Assembly: GCA_951799445.1 (NCBI GenBank)
Contig: OX637290.1
Span: 30,126,987-30,190,986 of the forward strand
DNA from: Pseudisothecium myosuroides
Taxonomy: Eukaryota > Streptophyta > Bryopsida > Hypnales > Lembophyllaceae
Length of the DNA stretch: 64,000 nt
Direction: 5' to 3'
The notes under the pieces were generated by a model that ran no database searches, had not been told where the DNA came from, and worked only from the letters and a program-made list of their open reading frames with translations. Position 1 is the stretch's first letter, and every line of letters starts with the position of its first letter. The position numbers were made by a program, and so were the translations under genes. Below are positions 48,001 to 60,320 of the stretch, piece after piece.

Positions 48001-49639
48001 CTATCCACTTGAAATTTTCTTCTTTACATCAGGGTTGCCAGGTCGACTAGTTCCACAGCTGCTGAAGCCAGACAAGATGAGCCATGTTCAGACAGTTATG
48101 AGGAAGGAGTATGCTTGGCATCTGGCAGGAGCTATGCAACCCCAAGAAGCCGTTAATTGGGTTCTCGTATATCACAGTTCTGCTCATGGTCTCAGCTTCA
48201 ATACCTTTTTGGGCAAACTTGCGTACGTTGCTTTACAGTGCACCTTCCGATAGGCCAAGTTATTGAGATGTCTGGCACATGTACTGGAAAACAGACATTG
48301 CGATGTTTGTTAGGTATTAGATTTATACAGTCCATCTATTGAGTGTAACTGAACAAACCATAAGAGTATGATCACGGCAGTTGTTAAAGTTGACAAGATA
48401 AGCCTTTTTGGGCCCAATTTATGTTCTCTGATTCATCTGTAGAATTTGGAGTTTGGAGTGTAGACGGAAATTACCTCACAAAGAAATATCTCCTTATGAA
48501 TGCATTTAAACAGAGTGATAGAAGATCAAAGACCATGGAACGAGGTTTTAACATGCATTGTGTGGTTGACAGGATTGTGCAAGGGCCGTCGGTGCTGGTA
48601 GTGAAAGACAAGGAGGGTTGCATTTATGGAGGGTATGCTTCACAGCCTTGGGAGAAGCACAGTGACTTCTATGGAGACATGAAGTCTTTCGTCTTTACCC
48701 TTCATCCCAAGGCTGCTGTGTATCGACCGACGGGGAAGAATGCAAACTTGCAATGGGTGAGAACCTCATCCAACTCGACCTTCTCTTCCCATCTTATTCA
48801 TCCCCCCTGTGTATTATTAGGTCTCTTGAGTTTGTTACCTTTATTGTCTCTACCCCAAGGTGAGAGACTGAGCAAATAGTCTGAAAATTTAGAGAGTTCT
48901 GGTGGCCAATGAAAATGCGATATGTGTAAGAGCAGTGAGGGGGCCCATCATTCCAGATATGAGTTTCTCATGTTATTAGAATTGTAACACGTACGTAGCT
49001 GTAAGAATAGTGACATTCTTAAGATTGTCAAATAGGGATTATGAAATTTCAATTAGTGAAAGAATGACTTGTGGCAGTTTGACTTTTTGAAATTCTTTTT
49101 AATGTAAACTCATGAAATAAACTCATGAAATAATGACTCCACGTTGCTTAATTCTAGTGCTAGTATAGCATACATTTGAATATTAAAGTTTGCATGACAA
49201 GTGCCTTACATACTGGAAAAAGAAATCCAACTGATATAAATGGTGGGGTAAAGCCACTTGTTTAATACGGAGCATCAGTGTTGGAAAACGTTTAATGACC
49301 GCTTCGGCCTTCGTTGTGGTGCAGTGTGCAGTGAACTATTCGTCGGAGAATATTCCGAATGGAGTCGGTTTTGGAGGCCAGATCCACCATTTTGGCCTTT
49401 TTGTGAACGGAGCTTTCGAAGGTGGCCACTCCCGGCATTCTGTGACATACGACAATCCTCCTGTCTCCAGCACAGCCAACATTGTCCCAGACGTTATTGA
49501 ATGCTGGGCTGTGGTAGTGAAAAAGGACGACAGTACATCCAACGGAGCGTCCGGTCTGCAAGGCACAATTCTAGAGCGGTTCAAAGAAGATCGTCAAATG
49601 CTCAACATGGTGGGCATTGCAGGTGCAAGTGTGTCTTGA
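45027..49639 (+). CDS. TLDc-domain protein, MEAK7-like
   Basis: Eight exons, 426 residues: 45027-45082, 45201-45303, 45990-46094, 47085-47170, 47657-47898, 48033-48222, 48573-48756, 49325-49639. The N-terminus MGHGSSTLGSS fits the N-myristoylation pattern (Gly2, Ser6), which favours the first ATG over the one 6 bases downstream. A helical, EF-hand-like region follows (FTEAELRDLKKLF; LVDLTGDGPI), then the TLDc domain from about 235: VNWVLVYHSSAHGLSFNTFL, GGYASQPWEKHSDFYGD, GVGFGGQIHHFGLFVN, ECWAVVV. Animal MEAK7 is a lysosome-linked mTOR activator; plant relatives are poorly characterised, so the role is open. The exon 4 donor is weak (GTTTCT). Intron 3 carries a transposon-like inverted repeat. 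Convergent with the sphingosine kinase gene. Confidence 0.9.
46209..46272 (+). repeat. Short hairpin in TLDc intron 3
   Basis: 28-base arms (GGAGTGATGTGCATATGGTG... against ...CACCATATGCATATCATTCC) around an 8-base loop. The three differences are all G/T, so in RNA all 28 positions can pair with three G-U pairs. Confidence 0.7.
46299..46841. mobile_element. Element with 43-bp inverted ends in TLDc intron 3
   Basis: Arms 46299-46341 and 46799-46841 are inverse copies with about 4 mismatches in 43 (GGCAACCATGTTA; TTGTGCCATTCAAA). The arms may belong to a larger element, as weak similarity continues outward. No ORF inside. Confidence 0.6.
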
Positions 49640-50339
49640 CAACGCTCTGAGGTTTACAGGATCGAACATATGTAGTATTCATTTTGTATCATATTGTATT
49701 CTCTGGACTCAATCAACAAGAATCTTATGTAAATTTATTTAACAACAAAATGCTTTACCGCATTGCATGGCTTCTATCAGCTGCGCACTCTCGAGGGTAT
49801 CCATGTAGTGGTTGCAGAGGGATGTGAGGCGAGCATACACTCGAGCAACTATCTTGACTTTTATACCTCAAAGTGCACACCAGCATGGTTTGTGCAATGC
49901 CCTTTATAATATTCTTTGAGAACTCACCTACCAGTGCAGATGGCAACCAAAATATTAAAAATATTAAAAAAAAAATTCATTGTAGAGAGCGTGTATGGCA
50001 CCGGAGCCGTGCACATGATTGTGCACAAAACGAGAAAGATTTCTTTTCCAAAGCTGCCGAGGCAGCTTGAAAAGAATAAGCTTTTTAACTTTGAACAGTA
50101 CACAGTAATTTCAAAGACATATGGAAGCATAATTGTGAGGCCGTGCACTGGATGATATGGCAAGTCATTAAAAGACTGGAGATGCTGAACTAAAACTCCG
50201 AAGCGTATGTACATTTCTCAGAGTTCAAGTTTTTTCTTGAAAAGCTCAATCTGCAATGGCTGAGCAATAGCTCGCTAACTCTATCTAAAAGACAAAAATC
50301 GACTATTGCACTTAATGGCACCGCATTCCGAAGTAGCTA

Positions 50340-50624
50340 AGTTTCAATTCGGTTGTGGAGTGCTTCTGTTGTGGGACACTGCACTAGCTTCTATGGAAAA
50401 ACCTTGAGTCCTTTGTTGTGCACCAATAGCAGACCATTTTAGAACATCTACCAAAAAACTTTGACCACTCGTGCTTTTCCCATGTGGTATCCAAATAACG
50501 CATTCTTTGGTGCGTTGGAATCCTCGTTCTTTTGCCAACAAAAACATCAACAATAATTTGGCCAGTGAAATAATAGGAACGACGCTCAAGAGCAAATGAG
50601 GCGGCTTTAATTTGGGTGTCCTAC
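50340..50624 (+). mobile_element. Relative of the 44-kb MITE, abutting the sphingosine kinase stop codon
   Basis: GGTATCCAAATAACGCATTC, CCTCGTTCTTTTGCCAACAA and the right end TTTGGGTGTCCTACC follow the element at 44119-44392. The left end is decayed. The right terminus meets the stop codon of the minus-strand gene. Confidence 0.55.
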
Positions 50625-53600
50625 CTACACAGCAGCCGGGCAGAAGATTGTTGCCAAGCCTTGTGCAACGGTCACATCTATTGGAGGCCCGTAAGTCATG
50701 ATGTCGGTGCTTCCATCTCCAACGGTTCCTCGGCCTCGTGCAAGAATCTCGCCATCTATGTCGATGTAGCCGCCTTGAGTATCACTTCCGTACCGGCCAG
50801 CAGGATCAAGTCGGAATGCCTTCACCTGTTGCAACAATAACGAAATAAGTCAAGACTAGCCTTGAATTAATGTTACGTACAAATTAGAAGAGATTCCAGA
50901 GTCATTTGTCCATCAAGACTCTGTATCTCCTATCGCACACCCCTGGAGAATTTTGGTTTTGGTTTTGCAGGATGACAACTGCACTATTTGGCAAAAAATA
51001 CCTTGCTGGCAGACTCTCAGTCTTCATAAGGGTACTGCAACAAGGCTGGTAAACGTAACGACTCATGTACCAAATCTGCAAAGTTTTCTTCTAAATCACG
51101 GCATAAGAAATTCTCACATACTAGCTAATGTTTTTAAAACTGCTGGCAATAACTAATTTTCCAATACAGTATGACTGCACAAAGTTTGACTCAACATTTT
51201 ACAACTGGGAAATGACGGAGCTTTTGTTATCAGGGGTTTGGGGTACCTTGAGGTATTGCACATATTTGGATCTGATGTGTCCCCCTGTTTGAAGTTTAGT
51301 GAGTAAACTTAGTAACGTCCAGCAAGGACAATCCTTCATAATGATCAAGTCCAAATATCCATCTGCGAACTGCAGTCATAGCGAAGCAAAAAGATTAGAC
51401 GGTCCAGTAAACTTCGCCAGAAGTCTTGGGAATTCACGAACTTCAATAGCCCTGGAAATGTGGCAACCTTTCTATGAAAACCCAGTTGAGGGAATATAGA
51501 ATATAATCTATCAGCCACCCGAAAATATTCTAATATTATGAAAATAATGATGATATTATAATATTTTAATATCAGGATGAAAATAATCTTTCAGGCACAT
51601 ACTGCATTACGGACTTATACGTGACTGGAAGATGGTGAACAATTTATCTGCAAATGAGCTGACATCTAGACGGTAGGGGAAATGATAAATTACAAGCTTG
51701 TAGATTAATTACGTACTAAACCAGAAAATGTTTCTGTGAGTTCATGCTCATCCAAAAACCATTTGCATGGGATCCCTATTCCGTATGTTGAAATGTCACC
51801 CATTTACAATTATGCAAGTGTCATCCAAATATATGTGACTTGAAAGACATGAAATCCGCTTCTAGGTTCAAACCCAGTCAAAGATGCCTCCATGAGATAC
51901 ATTGTAGACGCAATACTCATAGTTCAAGCTCATGATTAGGAACCCACTTCTTCAAGCTTCCACAATTCATAACTTATTCAAATAGTATCCAAATAAACAT
52001 ATTTTAGTGCATTAAATTCCTCTCAATAATGAGGTACCTTGGCATGTGGAGCCGAATTCACCGTCTCGCCCACGAACGGCACATTGTTGAGCCAAATGTT
52101 GATGAAGGGACCCTCCATGCCACGCCATTGATCAGAGTTCGTCAACCCAGGCCCAGGGTAGCTGTTTCCACTCGAGGATTTATCATCATCACCTTCATGA
52201 GATTTCAACAAAGGGGTTCCTTCCAGCTCCCCAGAGTACGTGGTTCCTGTGCCTTCATATCCTGGCGCTGGAATATAATAAATGTGTCCAACATACTTCC
52301 GCAAATTGACGATCCTGATTAACGTCTGCCGCAAGTCCCAAAATCAGGCAAAACTTGCTTCTAAGAATCAGAGCAGGAAATATGCAGGCCGGACACGAAC
52401 TAAAACAAATTGGAGAACAAACAAGTAAAATGAATCATCCATGTACGCTGAAGAACAGCTAGAGAAGCCACGCCACCAGTGAGTCAGAGAAGGAAATTCA
52501 ATAGATACATGTTAATGCCGTGACAAGCTCTTGAAATCACCTACATAGACGTCCAGACGAAGGGCACCCAACCACCTCAATTTTTCTGATTCGAAATCCA
52601 CATCCGCGACAAGACCTATAATCACAGCCAGAATGGAAGCAAGCATAAATGTATGAAGTATGAAAAAATAAGCCTCGCGTGTTTTTTATGTCAGTTTTAT
52701 TGCGTAGGTCATATGAAGAATTTCTTTTGTCCAAATTTGTTTCTTGTGACCAAAACATGAATGATTTCCACCGATTATGGTGACGTAAAATTTGGACAAT
52801 GTCAATTCTATTATTTTCACAATATGATCAATCGAACTAATTCTTTAGGGTTAACATGTGGGAATCCAAATTCTTGTCCAAGGGAATACAGAAGCAGAGG
52901 GAGACTTCCACAGTATTTCAAAATCATAATAGTGACGTAGGTAGTATTATTTTAGCAAGTTATCTAGCAAGTTAAGAAATGTACCCCAGGCCATCATCAA
53001 AATGCTGTGAAACTTGATGTTTGCCTGCTTGGCTGTTGCAACATCAAGGGGCTGCTTCTGCCCTGCCATGCACCGTGGTCATATAGTCATGAATTAACTA
53101 AACCCAAAAATAAATTATATGTTAAATGGAGTACCAAAGTCATTAGATATGAAGTGGTAAGTTAAAGCCCTAGACGATTATTAACACAGTAGGGAGATAC
53201 CCGCCCCTGCAATATTGCTTGTAGATCCACAAACTGTTGATGGCGCAGAATATACTAAGCATCAAAATGGATTATCCTCACTTAGATGCGCTATTGATAT
53301 GCTCTATAAATACAGCATAGTGAAAACAAATTACCTCGGATAACAAGGAAAGTCGCACTCGCTGCATCACAAGGCTCGCCTACATGGTCCAACAAAGATT
53401 TTGCCATCCCATTGCTGGTCCCTGTTTTTTAGATAAGTTCTTGTTCAGAAACTCAAAAAATGTTGAACCTAGTAGGCAAGAAAAACAACACGCGCAAATC
53501 CTCAACGAATTCTGCTTTAACGCTGCAACCGCAGACAAAGGAAATCCGTATTGCGAAGAGCAACTTCCCAGCCCTGATAGAGATGGGACTGAGAAATATG

Positions 53601-56206
53601 GTTGCTCACAAACCATTCTCTCACAAAGGGGAGTAAACAGCATCCAGGCTAGCGTACAATAGAGTAAATGAGAGCATGCGTGCAACCGCCTTATCAACTG
53701 GAAAACTGGAAAACACAACAAACGACAGCTATTTGTGAGAATTTTACCAGCAGGAATAATCCCGATTGGCATCTTGATAGCGTCTTCCCAGTCAGATCTT
53801 TCCAGCAGGCCATTCAACACCTGCAATTCAGACCAACCTCACAGGAATGACTTCTGAAGAAACGACTATGCCAAGGAGGAAGTCAACTTAGGACTCTGCA
53901 CTTCCACAGCAAAAGAACAACCATCTACATATGTACCATAAATCTCTAGTAGAAAACATCCCGAGAGGTATTCTAGTATATCCAGTTGCGTTGAATTCAA
54001 CCAATGTAATGTCATTCAAGGCAGTTTCTAACGTAAACACTATCAATAGTAACGATCAATTTGAGGTTCTCTATTAGTGAATTGGTGCATCTAGTATATT
54101 ATGTAAAAAGCACGAGAGAATATTTATTTTATAAATGATACACGGTCTATTAGCACGTCAAGTGGATCCTTCCAAAGTGAAGCGAAGCACACCTCAACAA
54201 GCACTCCATCTCCGCTGACGCAGACGATTCCATCGAACTGGGAGAGATCAAATGACTTGGCCAAATCTTTGCCATGGCGTTGGTACTCCGTTTCTGTGTG
54301 GAATAGGAACTCATCACTCTCTTCTCAAGCAACTTATTAGGATATGAGAGTGATTCCTCTAGTTTTATATAACTAGAGGCCTACTAACAAAACCATAATG
54401 CCAGGTTAAGTCCACCGTATCACAGTCTTGTTGCTAGTGAGAAGGCGATCCTTCTCACTCTAAGTCCTTTGATCACCCAAAAAATACAGATCTGGACGTT
54501 TTTGACTCAGTAGAACAATTTGGCATTATACGTAATAATGCTCCTGAGCATTATCCAATTCATCGGTTCTCAGGAGCTGAATACATTGATGCAGCGCTAA
54601 CGCAGCTCTTTCATGTGTAAATCTGCCTAACAAAGTCCTAGATGACACTCAATTCAAAATTCACAATACTATTGGACAAAATTGAAGCAGTACAAGTGAA
54701 ACACACCATGCATTGTGAACGTAATGCCTGCTGCCTTAAGTAGAGGCTCCACAATTGTCGAATATACTCTCCTCCCAGCTCCCTCTCCACCAAATGGGTT
54801 AACAATCACATAAAGCCTCTTCGGTCGCCCTGTGAAAGCCACACTCGTTAATACGTGCATACAATCTTCCGTCAGAGCCATGGAAATACACCCAGTCCTG
54901 TTAAATATCACCTTCTCCAATATCACATTATCTATTCCCTGACCGAAACCTAGGGAACAAACGTGTCCAGTACAAAGATTTCCCCTCCACTGTCACTATC
55001 ACACTCTGTTTTGCGCCAAAGTAGTTCTGACTCCGAGCTCTTCTTCAATGTCACTCTAACCGTATATGGGGCCATACTTAACCGCTGAAGAACACCGCAA
55101 GTGTTCGGCAAAAGTTACAAAAGAGTATATAAACGAAACTCTCCACGTGACCTACTCAAAGCTATCAAAGGAAAACTGAAACACCAAAGAATTTACAGCA
55201 GCTCACGTAAGACGTATAAGGACATTCTTCCTTCCAATTTTGTTTATTCTTTGGCCAACGCATGCAATGTTATTCTCTGATTCTGGTTAAATTATTCTCA
55301 CAATATTATCAACCGAAAATGGTCATGATCAAACCAAGAAACATGACTCTCGAGGGGTTAACATTCACCCTCATCCTGAACCCCATTTGCCAGTAAATTT
55401 AGAAACCCTGAACCCTACCGACGATTCTAACAGCAAATAGAATTTCAGCAACCCTTGGTCATTACTGGTTTATCCCGAGCGGGTTAACATTCACCCTAAT
55501 CCTGAACTCCATCTGCCAGTGAATTTAGCAATCCTGAACCCTACCGACGATTCACACAATAAAAGAATTTCAGCAACCCCTGGTTGTTAGGGTTTATTCT
55601 GAGCCGGTCAACATTCACCCCAATCCTAAACTCCATTTGCCAGCAAATTCAGCAATCCTAAACCCTGCTGACGATTCTAATAGTAATAGAATTTCAGCAA
55701 CCCTTGGTATTCTGTGAACACTTGATCTTTAACAGGTTAATGTTTGTATTGGTTTACTTTTTGAGTTTTCAAATTTATTATTGTCTTTATGTGTTTAGTC
55801 TCGACTTTATCTCTAAGATTAGTACTATTCGTTTAGGGTTTATCCCGAGCAATGCCAAGATCTAAAGAAACAAAAGCAATACACTACCAGATTCATCCAG
55901 AATGCGTTGAATAGCCTCGCACCAACTCTTCAGCAAATCCTCGGTATCAAACTCCATGACAATCTCCTTCTGCTTACGTCCTGGCAGACCCTTCCCGCAC
56001 CAGGTGGTGCTCTCCGTCATCTGAAACGAGTGCAAATGGAGTTTACATCCCGAGGAGCTTCTACTGATCCCAATTAGGTCGTCACGCACGAGGAGCTGGC
56101 CCTGTTGTTTGTCGCCTCGCCATCGCAGCAACCCGGACTCGCCCAGCGCAACCGACACTCGCTGCTGTCCGTCCAGAGACACTTGCGCACTCAAAATCTC
56201 TTCCAT
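50625..56206 (-). CDS. SPHK1: Sphingosine (long-chain base) kinase
   Basis: Ten exons, 487 residues: 56206-55888, 54829-54707, 54293-54193, 53820-53748, 53421-53335, 53062-52985, 52615-52545, 52325-52038, 51369-51247, 50825-50625. Diacylglycerol-kinase-type catalytic core: RPKRLYVIVNPFGG (108-121), FDGIVCVSGDG (167-177, Asp176 predicted general base), IIPAG-TSNGM (202-211). C-terminal half: LRKYVGHIYYIPAPGYEG, WRGMEGPFINIWLNNVP, FADGYLDLIIMKDCP, IDIDGEILARG, VTVAQGLATIF. The enzyme phosphorylates sphingoid bases, a signal in guard-cell ABA response in the family. The start is the first ATG of exon 1; nothing in frame upstream begins with ATG. Odd: GTSNGM where plant relatives have GTGNGM, and the stop codon lies at a MITE border. 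Intron 1 (over 1 kb) carries a tandem repeat. Confidence 0.95.
51960..52025 (+). repeat. Decayed dispersed-repeat fragment in sphingosine kinase intron 8
   Basis: AGTATCCAAATAAACATATT...AAATTCCTCTC resembles the segments at 2299, 44257 and 50486. Confidence 0.35.
55356..55720. repeat. Tandem repeat, about 125-bp unit, three copies
   Basis: GGTTAACATTCACCC or a variant starts at 55356, 55482 and 55606; each unit continues CCATTTGCCAG..., CCTGAACCCTA and GAATTTCAGCAACCC. It lies in intron 1 of the sphingosine kinase gene. Confidence 0.85.
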
Positions 56207-56230
56207 CGCTTCCACTTTCAATTTCAAATT

Positions 56231-56286
56231 GCTCTCTCAATCAATCTCACAATCAATCTCTCGATCTCTCGATCAATCTCTCAATC
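56231..56286 (-). promoter_or_regulatory. GAGA-rich leader upstream of the sphingosine kinase start
   Basis: On the minus strand this reads as repeated GATTGAGAGATTGATCGAGA, just before the start codon. GA-rich leaders and promoters are common in plants and can bind GAGA-binding (BBR/BPC) factors; binding is inferred. Confidence 0.35.
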
Positions 56287-57670
56287 TTCGTTCGATTTCT
56301 CAGTTGGGTATCGATTCGAGCGGAAGGATGAGGGCATAAGCTTCGCGTAATGGACAATGCAGTGGTAGTAGTGGTGATGCAGTACCCAACTGCCTCTTCT
56401 CCCAGAAAAAACAGAAGAAAAACAGAACGACGGTGCAATACTTAGAAACAGGACACAACATCGACTCTGCCAGATTTGAACGACGGAAACGCAAGCAGAA
56501 CTGAGCGAGGATCCACGTCAAAGAAATTTTCGGAAGGAATTTTTGAAATAATAAGGCTGTTCTTCCTCTGATGAGGAGGAGCTTCCTCCAATGCGGACCA
56601 GCGACCCCAGAACCCTTTTACCGCAATTCGCGGAAAAGCTATAGCCGTGTAAAATGGGGGCTATTTCCGCGACTTTTTGCTTTTTTCTGGTGAAAAGCAG
56701 GAGATAAAAGTAGGAAAAGAAAGCCGCAATTATAGGCTCCCCTTTTTTTGGCAGTAAGGTACTGTAGGGGGCTGTAAAAGCGACCTGTCTCTGAAAGCGA
56801 TCTGGCAGATTTTGCCTCTAACATGTATCAGAAGTGTACATTTCAGGAGGGGGTCGCTTTTAGAAACCACTGTGTTTTCAACTTCAAAAATTCATAACTA
56901 ATTCCATGAATGTCCAAAAAATATGAAACGACTTGGGTTAGATGCCAATTCCATTTTTCTTACCACGAAAATTTACTGAAAATTGTTTCAAGGAGTTTAG
57001 CTTCCCCCAAAATGCAATCAGCTCTTAAAGTGTCGCTTTTCAAGCCACCTACCTTAGCATGGATTTGCGACAGTAATAAATTTTTTGGAGATCCAGCGTT
57101 GCTACTTAGGATGTTTACTAGTGCATTGATGTGCTAATTGCGAATTCATGAGTGAATGGCTTTTACTTGGGTAAGTTCTGTGCAAAAGTGACAAACTGAC
57201 AATTGGGTGCAATGGAGATTTCTGGTGTGCAATGATAATTGATGAAACATGAAGTGCATACACCAAACTTTTTGATAAAACATGACGTGCATACAATGAA
57301 AAATTTGAAGAAACAACAAGTGAATGCAATGTTATTTTGTTTTTCACTAACAAGGGAGTTGAACCCTTCTTGTACAATGCAAGACTGCCCAAATGCAGTG
57401 TTAGTGTTTTGCACACAGCAGAACAAGCCACATTAGTATTAAAACAGGTTAATATTTCAAACAAAGTTTTAAGCTGTAGAAGTACTACTCCTGGAGTCTT
57501 CCCCAAAACTTCAAACTTCAATCTTCACCGCAGCTTCATCCCAAACAGCAGAAGATGCGTGTCAAGGTGAACATGAGTGCATATTATTACAAAACCTCAT
57601 AAAAACTAAGGCTATGAAATACCAGAACGGCAAGGATACTGAGGTGAGGATATTGATGAGCTGATTGACC
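56287..57670. other. Intergenic; dispersed repeat at 56820-57050
   Basis: 56820-57050 is the plus-orientation copy of the repeat at 24655-24900 (CATAACTAATTCCATGAATG; GAAAATTTACTGAAAATTGT). Flanking text contains GTAAAAGCGACC and GCGATC motifs. No gene. Confidence 0.5.
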
Positions 57671-60320
57671 TCATTCTAATTCACAAGTCCCTTGGCGGCC
57701 AACTTTGACAGCACTCTTCCAAGAGTTTATGGCTTCATTGTAAGGGAAGTTCTCAAGAGAGTAAAACTGCTGTCCAAACATACGCACAACAAGCGGGAGG
57801 TGCTTTCCAAGTCTGTTTCTGTGGCAAGACTTCAAGAACTTCAAATTCGAAAAACATCTCTCATCCTCAACTGACCCAAACACTAAACAACAGCCTATCT
57901 CTGCCACTTTGAAGTACTCCGAGATGTGCTTACAGAGGTGACAGGACTGTAATAGTTTCCGCCAAAGTTTCATCACTAGATTCACGAGCAAGGGGGGGCC
58001 GCAAGCTGCCTCGCAGTTTGCCCTCATTGTCACTTTGAACAATTCTTGTTGCAAGTCCAAGTTAGAAGCTGAGAGCAACTCAGGGGCAGTATGAGTACTC
58101 ACACCCTCATACAAGGGCTGTCCCCTGTTAACAAGTTGAGTTTGGCAATAAAACTCTTTCAGAATGGCCAAGTGTTGCGGGAAGCTGGCCTCTGCACCTT
58201 CCTGACGTCAATACTAGGGGTATATAATTCCAAACGCATCCAACAATTCTTGCTGGGGAAAGCGCCGATCCAGCTCAGCGCATAAGGATTGGGCTATGTC
58301 TGTGCATAGTAACCATGAGAAACACATAAGAAACAACGGCAAAAACCACAGCTGAAACATGCAACTGAAAGCCCAGATATACCAAGGCAAGAACTATAAG
58401 CAGATCGGCTCACCCACCAAGCTGCCACTACAAAAAAAATGATGAATGCCACGTTCAAAATAAGACACAAGTAATGAACTAAATAAGTGCAAAGACACTA
58501 ATCACTTGTTTAAGACTTCAAGAGCAGTGAATCACAATACCACATACAATGAACAAAAAAATTGGGAAAGGAAAGTAAACAACAAGAGATGAGAAAAGCC
58601 AAACTACCAAAAAAAAATCGGAAACAAGATATGAGAAAGGCCAAACTAGCAAAAAAAATTGGAAACAAGATATGCGAAAGGCCAAACCAGCAAAAAAAAT
58701 TTGGAAACCAGAAATAAAGACCCTTACCTGTAAACTGGCGCTCGATGCTGTCCTGGACGCAGAAGAGTTCTTGATGCGTCACGAAAATGTGTTCACTAGT
58801 TTGCTTATTGTGACAACGGACGTAGACATGGTTGTCCGTCAGATCGAAATACAAGTGAGAAATGCCGCAGTCCCCCTCTAGGTCTTTCCACTGCAGCGGA
58901 ATGTGCTTGCAATGCCTAACCAATAGGTCGTGGTAAGTGCGGAATTTTGCTTTGTTGAAAGCAGTTTGTCCATCGATGAAAAGCCGCGCCAGCTCATTCT
59001 AGCAGACTTTTACCGCTTGCACAAAATCGCAGACAAAAATGTCACGAGCCTGAGATATCTTGATGAGACAATGAACCGCATTCACCAACGGTATGAAATA
59101 AGCAAGTGACAATAATACTTCAAGGTCAGTCAACAGATCAAAGTTATCACCCGCCCCCGAATGAACCTTCTGCCTAGGACCACCGGTCATGTCAACTCCC
59201 ATTTTCAAGAGCAGAGTGGAGTATTCGTCCATGATCCGCTGCGCTAGACTCCTCATAGAGATCCAGCGCGTTTCCACATTAGGTAGCATTTTATTGCCTT
59301 AGTTTCTATGAGATTTGCGAGTCTTGTCAACTCAGAGTGTCGCTTATTACTGCGACAGAAGTAAGAATAAACGAACTGGAACAAGCCCTCCAGCCTACAG
59401 ACCATTGGATACTTCAAAAGAATCTCCACAACCAAGTTAACACGATGACTGACACAACTGGCCCCTAAGGTAAACGGAGCCCATTTCTCGCAGATCTGTG
59501 TCGTGACCCCGTTTTTGACCCCCTAGAATGTACTAACACCGTCAGCGCCAAAGCAAATAAGTTTAGATGCTAGTTCCTCGCAACTCAGCCCCCCCTCATC
59601 AACCAATGCTTGCATTATAACAGCGGTCAGATGGTTTGCAGTACCACCCCCAGAGACACAACTCAAATGTAACAAATATGGCACCCTCTCCCAAGTTTGC
59701 ATCGCGTAAACATGCACAGCAATCTAGCAAGTGTTATCTATGGCAGTAACCTCATCGGCACTAATGGAGATGATCCTAGCAGACTGGACAACGAACTTCA
59801 AAGCACTCAGAACAATGGCATGTACATGCTCGCTCATCTCCCAGCCAGTGCTTTCGGACCAGTGCTTCCAAGGCAAATGACGAACCTTCAAGTGCCTAAG
59901 CAATGACTCCTGCCTCTCGTAATCACATATAGGGCGACCGTGACTAAGAATTTGGAAAAGGGTAGAAAACTGCACTTCTTTGTGCTTGAAGTCGCTCTCC
60001 CCACCAGAAGTCAGCTAATCGGCGACACTACCAACGTGCTTGCGTGTTGCCCAAAGTTTGCAAAGCTTCACGTGCTTGCAGTCAGTGTTCATGAAAGTGT
60101 CGCCCTTCTTTAACTTCGAGAGTGGCACACCATCTTCTAAGCAAATCTGCTTCCCCTCATGCTTCTCAAGATTGTCAGCTTTGAGGACCAGAATTTTCCT
60201 CCTCCCCATAATTGCAGTGCAACTCTAGCAAACGACACCAGACAAATGGCCATTAGAATCATATTCAGCCTCCACCCAAGCAAACTTACAAGCCCAGATT
60301 CCTGCCATTGTCTAGTGATG
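57671..60320 (-). pseudogene. Decayed hAT-like transposase, ZNF862/C17orf113 type
   Basis: The minus strand reads through the family in order: zinc-finger-like start (GRRKILVLKADNLEKHEGK), QFSTLFQILSHGRPICDYE, HWSESTGWEMSEHVHAIV, ISISADEVTAIDN, TWERVPYLLHL, SKLICFGADGVSTF, TRWISMRSLAQRIMDEYSTL, RDIFVCDFVQAVKVC, and the C-terminal hAT dimerisation block FGSVEDERCFSNLKFLKSCH. A 428-bp intron with intact GT-AG (58300-58727) remains in frame. Broken by in-frame TAG at 60225, 60015, 59724, 59523, 58999 and 58214, a TGA at 58208, and a one-base frameshift near 59293. Cannot make protein. An ORF upstream (60730-60368) may be related but was not aligned. Confidence 0.88.
58582..58711. repeat. Tandem repeat, about 42-bp unit, in the pseudogene intron
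   Basis: Three units of GAGAAAGGCCAAACTAGCAA followed by an A-run and TTGGAAACAAGATAT start near 58591, 58633 and 58674. Confidence 0.75.

Noticed and set aside
57671..60320. TAG reassigned to Gln as explanation for in-frame TAGs
   Set aside because: The sphingosine kinase gene ends with TAG, and there is also a frameshift and a TGA; pseudogene decay is simpler.
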